NCBI GenBank assembly: GCA_948146395.1
Contig: OX411552.1
Coordinates: forward strand, 9,009,686-9,073,685
Reading direction: 5' to 3'
DNA from: Fragum whitleyi
Taxonomy: Eukaryota; Mollusca; Bivalvia; Cardiida; Cardiidae
Length of the DNA: 64,000 nucleotides
This document shows, in pieces, positions 54,012 through 64,000 of the stretch. Under the pieces are notes generated by a model, which worked only from the letters and a program-made list of their open reading frames with translations, was not told the origin of the DNA and ran no database searches. The position numbers and the translations under genes were made by a program. Numbering within the stretch: position 1 is the first letter of the stretch; the number at the start of each line of letters is the position of its first letter.

Positions 54012-54135
54012 ATGAGACAACGCATTCTTCTACGTTTCTATAGCGCTATATACCACCAAAAACTAACACAGCAGAAATTGTTAACCATAGTTACTAGAAG
54101 ACATCAAGCCTTATCTAATAAAACTTTTTCAACAG
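54012..54135 (+). CDS. Candidate first coding exon with mitochondrial-type presequence
   Basis: ATG at 54012 opens 41 codons plus one base up to a strong donor gtaagtac. The peptide MRQRILLRFYSAIYHQKLTQ, then VTRRHQALSNKTFST, has no acidic residue, is rich in Arg/Ser/Gln and could form an amphipathic helix, as mitochondrial targeting sequences do. An acceptor-like ttccattcag lies 30 bp upstream, so the ATG may sit in a second exon after a 5' UTR exon. It can be joined in phase to 63935-64000. The protein family is not recognised. A chance open frame cannot be excluded. Confidence 0.45.
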
Positions 54136-54274
54136 GTAAGTACCCTTTAAAATACAATTCATTTGCGTGTGGATTCACATTCTGCCACGGAATACGAGAT
54201 AGCCCTTTCATGTTTATTATAAGGACAAAATGGGCGTCAGCCTCCAAACTCTACCATCCGGAATCTACCCTGCG

Positions 54275-54335
54275 TTCGGGTGGCACACCGGTGCAAAATT
54301 TTCGCACATTTTACTCTGCTTTGTACACAGGTGAT
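54275..54335. mobile_element. F2 foldback half copy
   Basis: ggcacaccggtgcaaaattttcgcacattttactctgctttgtacacaggtg resembles the left arm of F2; the right arm is missing. Confidence 0.4.
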
Positions 54336-54457
54336 CAAGATGGCGTTCAACAAATATAAAAACAAAGAAAGTTGCGTCCTGTACGAAAAAAACACCTACG
54401 TACAAGAGGGGATGAAAAAAAACACCTTTTTCTATGTCGTACCAAAATTTCTAAATG

Positions 54458-54807
54458 CAGAAAGCAACATCGTGAATTAGGCATTCACCTCGATCAAAAC
54501 CTCAAACTCAATTTCCAAGTCATCAGTAAAGGTCAAAGTTATTTATAGAATAGAATGAGGGTCCACATTCACCTTGAGTAAGAGCTATTAGAGGTGAATT
54601 TTGTTTTCAAAATGAAAATTACCATTACGGACCATTCAAATTTTATGTACTGGATATAAGTACTTACTGTCCCCTGATCAGTCAGTGATTTTAGTCAAAT
54701 TGGGCCTAGGTAGCGACATAATATCACCTCCCATGAATTTCACTCATTCACTCATTATAACCATTCAAAAAAAATTCACCATGTTAATTTCAGGGTGTTA
54801 ATTACTG
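54458..54807. mobile_element. F1 foldback MITE, diverged
   Basis: Left cagaaagcaacatcgtgaat, right caccatgttaatttcagggtgttaattactg; ctcattataaccattcaaaa and similar family words between. Confidence 0.55.
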
Positions 54808-55339
54808 AAACCCTAGCTACTATTGCCTTTACTCTTCTCTCATATAAACTGACAGAGGGCATCTACATCAAATTGGAATTTACAGTAAATACGTCTGCAT
54901 GAGGCAAGTTACTTTCGAAGTAATCAAAATCGTTATTAGATAATACACAGTTTAAGAATTAAAAGAATGTGTGTTGTCGGACGTTTCTTTTGAAGTTTGG
55001 TGTACTAGCATACAAATAGCAAAATCACACTTTTTGAGATGCCACTTTTATATTACGGGTTGTTAAGGTGTAAAAAGCGTAACACGAAACGCTAGATACA
55101 AGAGGGGGAATAACAATACTATTGAAATATTTCTTATTCATTATTATCCTTCCGCCGTTTAAAGGGTGTGTTATTTAGGCTTTTTGGATTTTTCCACTAA
55201 AGAGGTACTGTATGCATGTTGTGTTCCTCAAGAAGCATTCCCCGAGTGTTGTAACAATTTTAAACAATTTAAACAGACAGACAGTTGAATAATTGTAGTA
55301 GGAGTGTATTATTATAATAAAAATAGCTCGTATGCTATA

Positions 55340-56470
55340 AGAGATATGCTCTAGACAAGATTCAAGTATGCAGAAAAAAGGACAATAACCCAAAACCCAA
55401 AATTAAGCTAGATAGACTTATGGTTCTTTTGCACTGCAGTTCCCTTTGATGAGATCTATCTACCCACCCAAATTCATGATCATAGCTCAAATGATTTAAG
55501 TCTCACCAATGGGTTGATAATCGTAGACCTATGTGAGATAGCGGCTGGAGGCTGGGAAAGAATGTAGTGGTTGTACTGGTGATAGAAATACCAGGAATCC
55601 ATTGTTAGGTGCTCCAGCCGCCGCGATATAACTGGAATAATGTTGAAAGCGGCGTTAAACTCCATTCAATCAATCAATCAAATGATTTAAGAGATATTCT
55701 CCTGACAATATCCAAGTATGACTAAAATAACAAATGTGCAATAACTCAAAACATAGGCAAGGAATAGTTATGATTCTTTTCCACTGAGCTTCCCCTTGAT
55801 CAACCAATGACGATTCATGATCATAACTCTTATACTTTTAGAGATATGCTCCGGGCAAAAACCAAGTAGTAAAAAGAACAAAGGGCAATAAATCAAAAAT
55901 AATTAACCAGGTAGAGTTATGGTTCTTTTGCACTGCATTTCCACTTGATGAGATCTATCTATCCGCGAAGTTCCACGATCATAGCTCCTTTAATTTAGAA
56001 ATGCTGCGGACAAGATCCAAGTATGAAAATCAACAAAGGGCGATAAATATAAAAAGCAGAGTTATGGTTCTTTTGCATTGCACTTTCTCCATGATGAGAT
56101 CTATCTACCCATGAAGTTTCATGATCAAAGCCCCCTTACTGTAAGAGAAATGCTCCGACAAGATCCAAGTATGAAAAACAACAAAGGGTGATACCTCAAA
56201 AATGTGTCAGAAGAGTTATGATTCTTTTGCACTGCACTTTCCCTTTATGAGGTCTATCTACCCACGGAGTTTCATGACCATAGCTACTTGACTTTTTTCC
56301 ATATACACTCCGGACTAAATTCAAGTATGAAAAACAAAAAGGGCAATTACTAACGAAATGGGCCAGGTAGAGCTATGAATCTTGTGCACTGCACTCTGTA
56401 ATCATGAGAAAAATATAACTGCAAAGTTTAAAGTCAATCGGACTTAATGTGAAGGACTAATGCTCGGGAC
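55340..56470. repeat. Tandem repeat, about 150-bp period, six copies
   Basis: gttatggttcttttgcactgca / gatgagatctatctaccca / tcatgatcatagctc / tccaagtatgaaaa recur near 55428, 55772, 55923, 56068, 56221 and 56379. Spacing is 145-158 bp once a SINE insertion is subtracted. Continues into gtgaacgccgccaggaccc at 56480. Confidence 0.9.
55501..55679 (+). mobile_element. 5'-truncated SINE inside the tandem repeat
   Basis: Flanked by AAATGATTTAAG on both sides (55489-55500, 55680-55691), a perfect 12-bp target duplication. The body starts ctcaccaatgggttgataat, includes gtgctccagccgccgcgata, and ends in (AATC)n. Same family as 51863-52098; the tRNA head is missing. Confidence 0.92.
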
Positions 56471-56960
56471 AAAGAAGTGAACGCCGCCAGGACCCCCGGT
56501 CACCGAAAACCGGACGCCACGGATGATCCCTCCATATGTCCCGTCTTCGACGGACGTGTAAAACATTGCATGTAATCAATTGCATTTAAGGCCTTCATTA
56601 GCGGTTTCACACACAACGATTTATTTTTTTATAGGTCTGCCGTATTAAATTGTAAGGATACAAACGTAACGGTGCACTTATTGGGTAACCACCCAGACTA
56701 ATTGGACAAGGCTAGGGTTTTTGAAACTAAACAGACATATCATATTACTTGTACTTAGTATGGAAGCCGAACTTGCGTGGGTTGAAGGACATTCTTTTGT
56801 TCGTATGTCAGCATGTCATGAAATATAGTTTAGTTTTAAAGCATTTGGATTGTTATTGAATACGAACTCCGAGCTTTGTTACAGAAATGCTGTCATAAGC
56901 ATAAAAATGAAATATGCCTTTTTTGCTGTAAGGCAAATGGGAAAAGTTTAAAACGCTTCT

Positions 56961-57490
56961 ACAGTAATCAACATTGTGTAATTGAGAAAAAGTATGCTTT
57001 TCGAATGATTTTCGAATGAACATCACTGGTTAGGATGAGCGAGTTTTGAATGATTTAAAAGGAAGTATTATATTGATATTTTCGTCAAAATCTGACGCAA
57101 TTAACGAAGTTGTTATAAATCTCTACAAAAAATCTACTTACTCTTCTTTTTTATAGCTTCACGGGCCAATCAGACGCTTTTTAACCCGAAAGTAGCCAAT
57201 AAATAGCGGACATATTTTTGAATGAATGGTCGATCGTATTGAACGATTTCCAAGTGATTTTTAAACGATTTTGGAGCATTATGGATCAGTTTGAGTGATT
57301 GTTTGGAATGAATGAATTTGAATGAATAAATGAATGAATGAAAGAATGAATGAATGAATGAATGAATGAATGAATGAATGAATGAATGAATGAATGAATG
57401 AATGAATGAATGAATGAATGAACGAACGAACGGTGGGCGACTTTGAATGGTTTTGATCGCGGTGATCGCAATTTCACGATGTCACTAAAT
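56961..57490. mobile_element. F1 foldback MITE with expanded microsatellite
   Basis: Left ACAGTAATCAACATTGTGTA, right CAATTTCACGATGTCACTAA; interior gatattttcgtcaaaatctgacgcaattaacg and acgattttggagcatt. The GAAT array at 57304-57430 is inside. Confidence 0.78.
57304..57432 (+). repeat. (GAAT)n microsatellite
   Basis: About 30 units of gaat with a few interruptions (gaataaatg, gaaag, gaac). The 63-codon minus frame rich in His-Ser-Phe-Ile is a by-product. Confidence 0.97.
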
Positions 57491-57587
57491 GTTTGTCAAA
57501 CACGTCTAGCTTCGTTGGGGAACATGGCCTGCAACAGAGCAGTCCTTGTTTCTTAACCCAGGAAACGAGGGCCTAAAATTTTAAAAT

Positions 57588-57724
57588 TCAGCCCTACGTT
57601 AAAGATCACAAAACCGGGTGCAAACAGTTTTCCAATTATACCCCGCATTCGACACAAGTACACGTACAATGCGGGGTATAATTGGAAAACTATTTGCACC
57701 GTTTTGTGATCCTGAACACAGGGA
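57588..57724. mobile_element. F2 foldback MITE, well preserved
   Basis: gatcacaaaaccgggtgcaaacagttttccaattataccccgc is mirrored by gcggggtataattggaaaactatttgcaccgttttgtgatc; the centre contains agtacacgtac. Outer ctgaacacagg matches other copies. Confidence 0.85.
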
Positions 57725-60115
57725 AGATTTATGGACCTTAGTCTGTCCACGGTCATTTATCTTTTTTATTCAAGAGGTGAAGAAAGTAGTTGTTGATTTC
57801 ATTGCGTTACGACACTAAACACATAATTACACTGTATGAATACGCGAAACGGATTCATATATAGGTTTGATAAGGTTTTTTCTTTCACACCAACATGAAA
57901 TCAATAAATTATCTTTTCATATCTTATAATTAAATGTCGCGAAGCAAAAAGGATGTGTTCATATAAATATAGATTTTTTAACGGGACTACTTTTCGCGGA
58001 AGCTTATAAAAAGCTGCGTACTCATAATTTGCTTTCATTGAGTAATGAAACCAATTTTTAAGCCAATTAAAATGAACAAACATTGAGGGACACAACTTTA
58101 TTTTTTTTTTTTTTCATTTACAACGATCTTAAGGCAATTAAAAGTATCAGTCACCTTTCATTCAAATTTCACGATAAAGTAGGTCACCATTTTAGGCCTC
58201 ATTGTATTATTGCTCTAAAATGACCTGGCACTCATTAAATATTCCTTTTGTACCCCTATTGATAGTCGGATATTGTTTCTTAATATAGACTTAAACTCGC
58301 GAAGTTTAGATCCAATAAAATGTATCATATCTCATCACGCATACGGAAATTTAGCGTAGGTGGTATGGCTGTTATCCAAAAATCCAAATGCCATGAGTTC
58401 AAGCCGGGACATGATCAATTATAATTCAACTTTTTTACGTTAACATTGTTTTATCTATTTTGAGACAAAAGTGTTGCATTGGGCTATCTGTATTCTGACA
58501 GTCAGACTTTTTTTTTTTAAAGATTATTGCAAAGTGCTGTCTATTCATCACTGTAAATTACAAACGTGGACTATGGCAACAATAACAATTAAGTATCTCG
58601 TTTTGTAGTTCAAAATACATCGAAATCGAAACTGAACAATTGTATATCCAAAAGATGGAAAGTATTTTTTTCTTGTTCATTTAACAATCTATGCCGTATG
58701 AAAATAAAAGCCTATGATTGGTTTTATTGCGTTTATCGAATTCCCTTTAAGGCGGGATTACGTTTTTAATGTAAACTGAAAAATGATTCCTATCGTTTCT
58801 TATAATTCAATATCATAAAGCAAATGAGATTTCTATTGCGACCAACTTTTAGTGCAAGTTTACTAAACACTCAATGTTATTATCATTGGGTTATGAAACT
58901 TTTTTTTACGATCAGTTTACAATAGCCTTGCTTGAATTATATGAGAATGAAAAAATAATGATAATTGCAACTGACAAAAAAATAATAACAAAGGAAAAAT
59001 TAAAAGGGTTAATTTTAGAAATAAATGGAAAAAAATAATAATCACAAGGATTAATATATGTATCCCTGTCGGGTTTCGAACTCGTCCCGACAAGTTAACG
59101 CGTTACGGGAAGGCGTCTGTAGTGTAAAATCATTGACATGACTGACCGTAACCTCTATTAGCATACATAACATGCTAGACTGAATGTCACATGGTATCTC
59201 CGTTAGGTCTCGTTTATCTTCGTGAACAAAGTTTCATAATATATACCTATTAAAGACACTGTGATGAGAAGATACTTGTCATTGCACGTGGAAAGATTAA
59301 AGAATCGGAAGACGAAAGACAGTGGTTCGAGTCACTATGACAGCGTATTTATTTTTCCTCTAGGTTTCAATCCATTTTATAGATATTTTTTTTTCTTTGA
59401 ATAATGTTGATTATCACTCGATTCTCAAAGAGATTTGCAGTATGTTATAAACTATTTGTTTTTCACATTAGCTTCTTTTTTGGTGAACGAACGTCGTTCA
59501 CCAGTGTTATATACCATGTCAGGAAAATCCTGTTGGATGTTAATACATTTGAAATAAAGTAGCGCCTCTTAAAATTCAATTTAGAATCTTTCAACATTTT
59601 TCTCCGCAAAATCACTTTTTATTTCTTTAATGGCGTGTTTCTAGGTTTCTTTATCAAGTGAAGATAATGAAAATTCGCCTTGAAAAACAATATATGATCT
59701 TGCAATGTTTATCAAGGGAATTTTTGATCGGCGTAAGGCTGTCGAGAGTTTAAAGCAAAAACAAAGTTTGTGTCTAAACACCGAAGAGACAGATACTATG
59801 TTTTTGACCCAAGCCTTCGCTGGTGCAACTTGTAGTAATTAGCCGGAAATACGTGTTTATCTAGGTCGTGTCCTCTTGAACTTACATTCGGCAATACTCG
59901 GGCGATCTCCGACGGCTCCGAGTTAAATGTAGGTTACAGGAATCGGCCGAGTTGAGACGAATGACACATCAAGACACCTTGTGTCATTAGAACGCGGTTT
60001 TACATAACTTTTCAACTAGCGACAGTCAGTCTCGAGACGGGTTTTAATAATGATTCGACATGTGTTTTACATGTACAACCTTTCTTGTATCTTTTATTTG
60101 AATAGGGGTGAACGT
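57725..60115. other. Intergenic or intronic, no recognised gene
   Basis: AT-rich. Weak tRNA-like fragments occur at about 58365-58430 (+), 59050-59110 (-) and 59290-59345 (+), each with a B-box-like gttcgag/ttcaag motif but no full cloverleaf. No coding exon seen. Confidence 0.4.
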
Positions 60116-60316
60116 CGCTCTTAAGATTTTTCTGTAAAATTGCGTTGGCTGAAGTAGGGCTTATTCCCAGCGAAAACGTTTCGTATTCGTCTATCTCAGA
60201 AGCTAATTTTGCCGAATACCAAATGCGACAGGCACGGGAGATATTTCATTGGGGCCATTCTACTTTGCATTTTAATGCCCCCATATCGAGAGATCGGGGG
60301 CATATTGTTTTACTCA

Positions 60317-60372
60317 TGTCCGTCTGTCTGTCTGTCTGTCTATCCGTCTGTCCGTCCGTCCGTCTGTCCGAA
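60317..60372 (+). repeat. (GTCT)n/(GTCC)n microsatellite
   Basis: tgtccgtctgtctgtctgtctgtctatccgtctgtccgtccgtccg; the open frame at 60145-60420 runs through it and is not a gene. Confidence 0.92.
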
Positions 60373-60434
60373 AACTTAACCCGAAAACTTAACCTTTACC
60401 TTTTCTCCAAAAGTATTTGACATACAAAGCTGTA

Positions 60435-60512
60435 CACCAAAGTCAAGGTCATGTGACAAGGTCAAGGTCATGTGATAAGGTCAAGGTCATCTGTCAAGGT
60501 CAAACTTTAAAA
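60435..60512 (+). repeat. Short tandem repeat, about 21 bp
   Basis: aaggtcaaggtcatgtgacaaggtcaaggtcatgtgataaggtcaaggtcatctgtcaagg: three to four units. Confidence 0.85.
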
Positions 60513-61235
60513 AAATGCTGTTCCGGGGGCATTCGTGTTTCATTTCAATCTGTAAAACCATATCAATTCAAAATTCTATTTGAAAATTAAATAAATGATA
60601 GCTAAATATTCAACCCTAGATACCACTCCAATTGACGAGTATATATTGCCGTGGTCAAGGGGGGACCAGATCCGTCATGCACTTGTTTACAATTCGACAG
60701 GCGGGTTTAGTTGTTAAATTATTCGGAAAAGTCATTGCGTTTTTTACAGAAATCATAAAAATCTTAATCGATGAATAAAAACTGGTTCCATCCTTTCCAA
60801 AATACGTTTAGAATTGGTTAACTACAGTTTAAGAAAAAACTAGCTCCGAGAAGAAAAGTCTAATATCAGCCGCAATACTGTAATAAGATATCTATAGTGA
60901 GTGATTTTACAAGCATCCAAACTTTTGAATGTAAACAATAGGTTCTCGTGCAAAAAATAAACCGACAATTGTAAGGATTCTCAATTCTTATTGGGAGGAA
61001 AGTCGGGAGGAAAAGAACAGGGTATTATACTTACACTATTTGTTCATGCAATTATTACCGCCCTTTAAAAAAATAAACTTCTTAAATAAGATTCTTATTC
61101 GCTTTTGAAGTGGAAATTACGTTACAAAAATAATATTTATAAAGACTGTAAGTATGCAATTTACTATGAAGCAATTATTTAATATAAAAAGTTATACTTT
61201 GATTTTTAAACCTTAAACAGAAATTATCTATGAAT

Positions 61236-61490
61236 TATACTAATAAGGCACTAGACCTCCTTTAACCTATACTCGAACTGGTAGAACTGGTAAGAAACCC
61301 AGAGGTAGCTTCGCGAGTATCGGTGCTTTACACTGGGCACAATAAAGAATCAAGGAGGTCTTTTCGTAGAAGAGCTAGGGGCGTATGAACCCGGATCTCC
61401 TCGTATCCGCTTCTTTCTCTCTCATGGTCCTTACCATATATGCCCAGAGCACGGAGGGACCTAAATCCTACAAACACACACTTTAACCTA
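61236..61490 (+). mobile_element. SINE, degenerate copy
   Basis: Shares gtgctttacactgggcac, a middle with tatatgcccagagc, and the end acaaacacacactttaacctat with the next SINE. The tRNA head is worn. Confidence 0.55.
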
Positions 61491-61495
61491 TACGA

Positions 61496-61806
61496 CCAGC
61501 ACGATTAGCTCAGTTGGTAGAGCACCGGACTTCAAAACCATTGAAGTTCGACCGCGTGGGTTCGGTTCCCGGGCTGGTACGCTAACAAAAACTACTTGTC
61601 TTTCAGATGAGACGTTAATCCGAAGCCCCGTGAGACGGTGCTTTACACCGAGCACGTTAGTGAACCATGGCGGATCTCAGCAGTAGATTCGTCATGTATC
61701 CTTGCACTATCCCCCGTAACAACTAACCGTCTTCTGGGGGCGTCGCTCATATGGGCATATGCTACGGTAGAGACGATAAATAAACGGAAATACAAACTTT
61801 AACCTA
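61496..61806 (+). mobile_element. tRNA-derived SINE, well preserved
   Basis: The head has A box tagctcagttggtagagc and B box gggttcggttccc with typical spacing (61508-61575). It is followed by tctttcagatgagacgttaa, a conserved central block known from several metazoan SINE groups, then gtgctttacaccgagcac, and it ends aaatacaaactttaacctat. The tRNA acceptor stem does not close, so this is a SINE and not a working tRNA gene. Confidence 0.85.
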
Positions 61807-62800
61807 TTCCTAAATATATCTCATCCTGCAGTGTTATAAAATTGAATAACGACATAAGTGTCAACCACGGAAGTGGTTTTGGCTTCAGATATGATCAAAT
61901 GAATCTCTCAGGTTATGGTTCAAAATACTATTAATAAGTTAACAAATCATAACTTTAAACAATGAGTACAGTTCAGGACTGACTGATATTTATAGGTGTT
62001 TCTTTGGTTGGTACCCAAAGACCTTTTCATCCTCTGAGAAGAAACAAAGATAGATAAAAAAAAAAGTTAAAACAAATACAACAAATTTACTTGAAATAAG
62101 CTTAATCATAACAATTACTTTTGTAAAAACAAACACCATTGGATATAGGTTGAAGACAGTTTTAGATAGGATTAAATCGTTCTCTCAATTTATGTTTAAT
62201 TAATAAATGTACCTATTTCAAGTGTGTAAAAGAAATTTTCACAGAGTAACAACTCATATTCTAACAAATATTTTTCTAACAGGATTTCCCCATCTTTCCC
62301 TTTCTTTGAATTTGCATTGAAATTTCCGAAAAACGGAAATTTTGTCAAGACAATTCCCCCCCTTTTTTAATTACTTTTACATTCATAGTTTCTCTTTTCT
62401 AATTGAATTCAATATATAATTCTAGAATGCCATCAGGTTCGTTCACCATCAGTACTTTCAGTGCTTTGATTTATTTGTTTGAATGGGTTTAACGCCCCTT
62501 TTTATATTTTTTATATTTTTTCGTTCATATCGCGGGGGGTGAAACGCTTAAGTATGGATGCCTGGTATTTCTCTTACGAGTTCTACCACAACTCTTCCGA
62601 GACTCAAGTTTCTTATCCCACAAAGGTCTTCAATTTTCAACCAAATTTGCTCTTTCGGCCCTTTGACATCGTCTTGTGGTTTCCATATTTGAGTTCAGGA
62701 GATAGAATGCGATAAAGGAAACGGGCTGTGCAAAACAATTATTGTCATTCAAACACGAGATAACTAGTTAAATTGGGGCTAAAAAATAAAAAAAACAAAA
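61807..62800. other. No recognised gene
   Basis: AT-rich. At 62480-62600 ttaacgccccttttt...aacgcttaagtatggatgcctggtattt resembles, on the other strand, the 3' body of the SINEs at 51863 and 55501, much diverged. Confidence 0.4.
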
Positions 62801-62804
62801 CAGA

Positions 62805-62892
62805 ACAGTGGACTGAAAGCAGATTCGAACTCATGATCCCTGTCCCAGTAGTCATTAGACTAGACCTCTCGACCACACAGTCTAACAGTGTG
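62805..62892 (-). other. tRNA-like sequence, probably SINE head
   Basis: The minus strand has tgtggtcgagaggtctagtc (A-box-like) and gagttcgaatc (B box) about 45 bp apart, followed by a T-rich run. The stems are imperfect. Either a tRNA pseudogene or a truncated SINE. Confidence 0.4.
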
Positions 62893-63357
62893 GATTGGAA
62901 CTATTACATTATACAAACATTTTTAAAACCCATACAATACAAGGCTTTACGATGTTTTTCGAAAGCTTGTGGCTACCCTCGATGATAAATGTATACATCG
63001 GTTAATTTATTCATTGCATAAAGTTCAAGTCATGTCAATAATTTCACACTATACTACAGCGACTTTTTCAAGTTATGTGATATAGTATGGATAAATCGGT
63101 AAAACGTAATTTTACGCTGCGGAATTACTCGGGCACTGACGGAAGTTAATGAGTGCCGGGTCATTTCAGATAAATAATATCTTTTTTTTCAAATCTTATC
63201 AAAACAATAAACCTATTAGAGAGAATAGTTTTGAAAACAGGAGAAAGAAGAGTTAGTATAAAAATGTTATGAGTACATTTAATTGTATAGGCACTTAAAA
63301 ACACTTTTGCGCTTTCAATTCAAGTAGGGTTTTTAATTTCTCATATAATAAGGGACC

Positions 63358-63392
63358 GTGTTTTTACTGTTGTTATTGTTGTTGTTGTTCTT
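63358..63392 (+). repeat. (TTG)n microsatellite
   Basis: ttgttattgttgttgttgttcttg. Confidence 0.85.
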
Positions 63393-63419
63393 GTGAATAA
63401 TTTGATGTGGATATCTGAA

Positions 63420-63600
63420 GGCCACTTTTAACAATGTTTTGGTCATATCATGGCGACGTTCACTTATTTGGGTGCTTCCGAGGTAACACAAGTACTATGC
63501 TGGGGCTCTGAAATGCCTTTCCCAAGGATTCGAACCAACATCCATTAGTATTTCTCGTATCGTAAGTCCGCCACCAAACCACTCATTCATAAAGGATCTC
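63420..63600 (-). mobile_element. tRNA-derived SINE
   Basis: Minus-strand head: gtggtttggtggcggacttacg (A box) and ggttcgaatcc (B box) 45 bp apart. The body runs through cccagcatagtac to atgaccaaaacattgttaaa. The 3' end is near 63420. Confidence 0.6.
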
Positions 63601-63625
63601 ATTTACCTGGAAAAACACTCGACCC

Positions 63626-63745
63626 TGCCCCGCGTTCAGTATGACGAAACTGTGCAAACAGGTTTCCGATTATACCCCGCTTTGTGTGCAATGCGGGGTA
63701 TAATTGGCAATCTGTTTTCAACGTTTTGTCATCCTGAACGCAGGG
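63626..63745. mobile_element. F2 foldback MITE
   Basis: Outer ends ctgcccc-gcgttcagtatgac and gtcatcctgaacgcaggg are inverted. The inner arms gattataccccgctttg / caatgcggggtataattgg pair; the loop is very short (tgtg). Confidence 0.82.
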
Positions 63746-63934
63746 ATGGTGTAATGATTTGGCTCCTCCCTTAATAAAGAATAACACTGACCATTCTAGT
63801 AAAGCTTTTGTTTATTTATGTTATTTCAGCAGCTATCAATTCGAGGGGTAAGAGTAAAGCTATTGTAAGTGCCTATAGATAAATAAGCACTTACACTAGT
63901 TTTGCGCTGACCCCTAGATTTCTTCTATTATCAG

Positions 63935-64000
63935 GTATGTCTTTTTGGATGTCTGGCAGAAACCCTCGACCGTGGCGTACTGAAGGTGCTCCTGAGTTTA
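63935..64000 (+). CDS. Candidate internal exon at window edge
   Basis: After a pyrimidine-rich acceptor (tttcttctattatcag) the frame reads (G)MSFWMSGRNPRPWRTEGAPE to the window end. Phase matches the candidate exon at 54012-54135 (one base carried in), which would need an intron of 9.8 kb. No family recognised. The exon continues beyond the window. Confidence 0.45.

Noticed and set aside
57286..57477. Minus-strand frame encoding Phe-Ile-His-Ser repeats
   Set aside because: Translation of the (GAAT)n microsatellite.
58365..59345. Three weak tRNA-like B boxes
   Set aside because: No cloverleaf could be drawn and no SINE body follows clearly.
60145..60420. 91-codon frame ahead of the GTCT repeat
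   Set aside because: No splice or domain support, and it runs through a microsatellite.
61496..61580. Functional tRNA gene
   Set aside because: A and B boxes are good, but the sequence before TAGCTCAG does not pair with the sequence after the T arm, and a typical SINE body and tail follow.

Overview
The window reads as nuclear DNA of an animal, most probably a marine bivalve or related mollusc. It is AT-rich, has short exons in long introns, and is crowded with tRNA-derived SINEs, foldback MITEs and non-LTR retrotransposon remains. The species cannot be named from the sequence alone.

Positions 305-19304 (+ strand) hold the 3' two-thirds of one clear gene, a calcium-dependent transglutaminase (protein-glutamine gamma-glutamyltransferase). 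Eleven exons keep one open frame of 504 codons across every junction. They carry the catalytic Cys, His and Asp, the acidic calcium-site stretch and both C-terminal beta-barrel domains; the N-terminal part lies upstream of the window. Next to the exon that follows the active-site exon there are three extra tandem ~101-bp partial copies, each with its own splice acceptor and each ending in a stop. An older, acceptor-less copy lies further upstream in the same intron. The introns are full of transposons: foldback MITEs within about 10 bp of two donors, TTAA-flanked MITEs, and a 3.56-kb Tc1/mariner-like relic in the last intron.

Positions 19305-25200 hold foldback elements and one possible small four-exon minus-strand gene (24544-23111) with a CRE-like site upstream. 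Positions 25217-39139 are a tandem array of a 5.3-kb unit (copies A, B and C, almost identical over long stretches) ending in a 200-N assembly gap. An older copy follows the gap. Its two halves (39340-41595 and 49714-50690) are separated by an 8.1-kb insertion with short terminal inverted repeats and a 10-bp target duplication. That insertion carries a nearly complete but broken LINE (45.6-48.9 kb) and a strong 160-bp palindrome.

Positions 50700-64000 are mainly degenerate tandem repeats interrupted by datable SINE insertions, microsatellites, MITEs and SINEs. A candidate first exon with a mitochondrial-presequence-like peptide (54012-54135) can be joined in frame to a candidate exon at the window's end (63935-64000).

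Only the transglutaminase and the LINE are firm protein-coding calls. Everything else coding is tentative and marked so.
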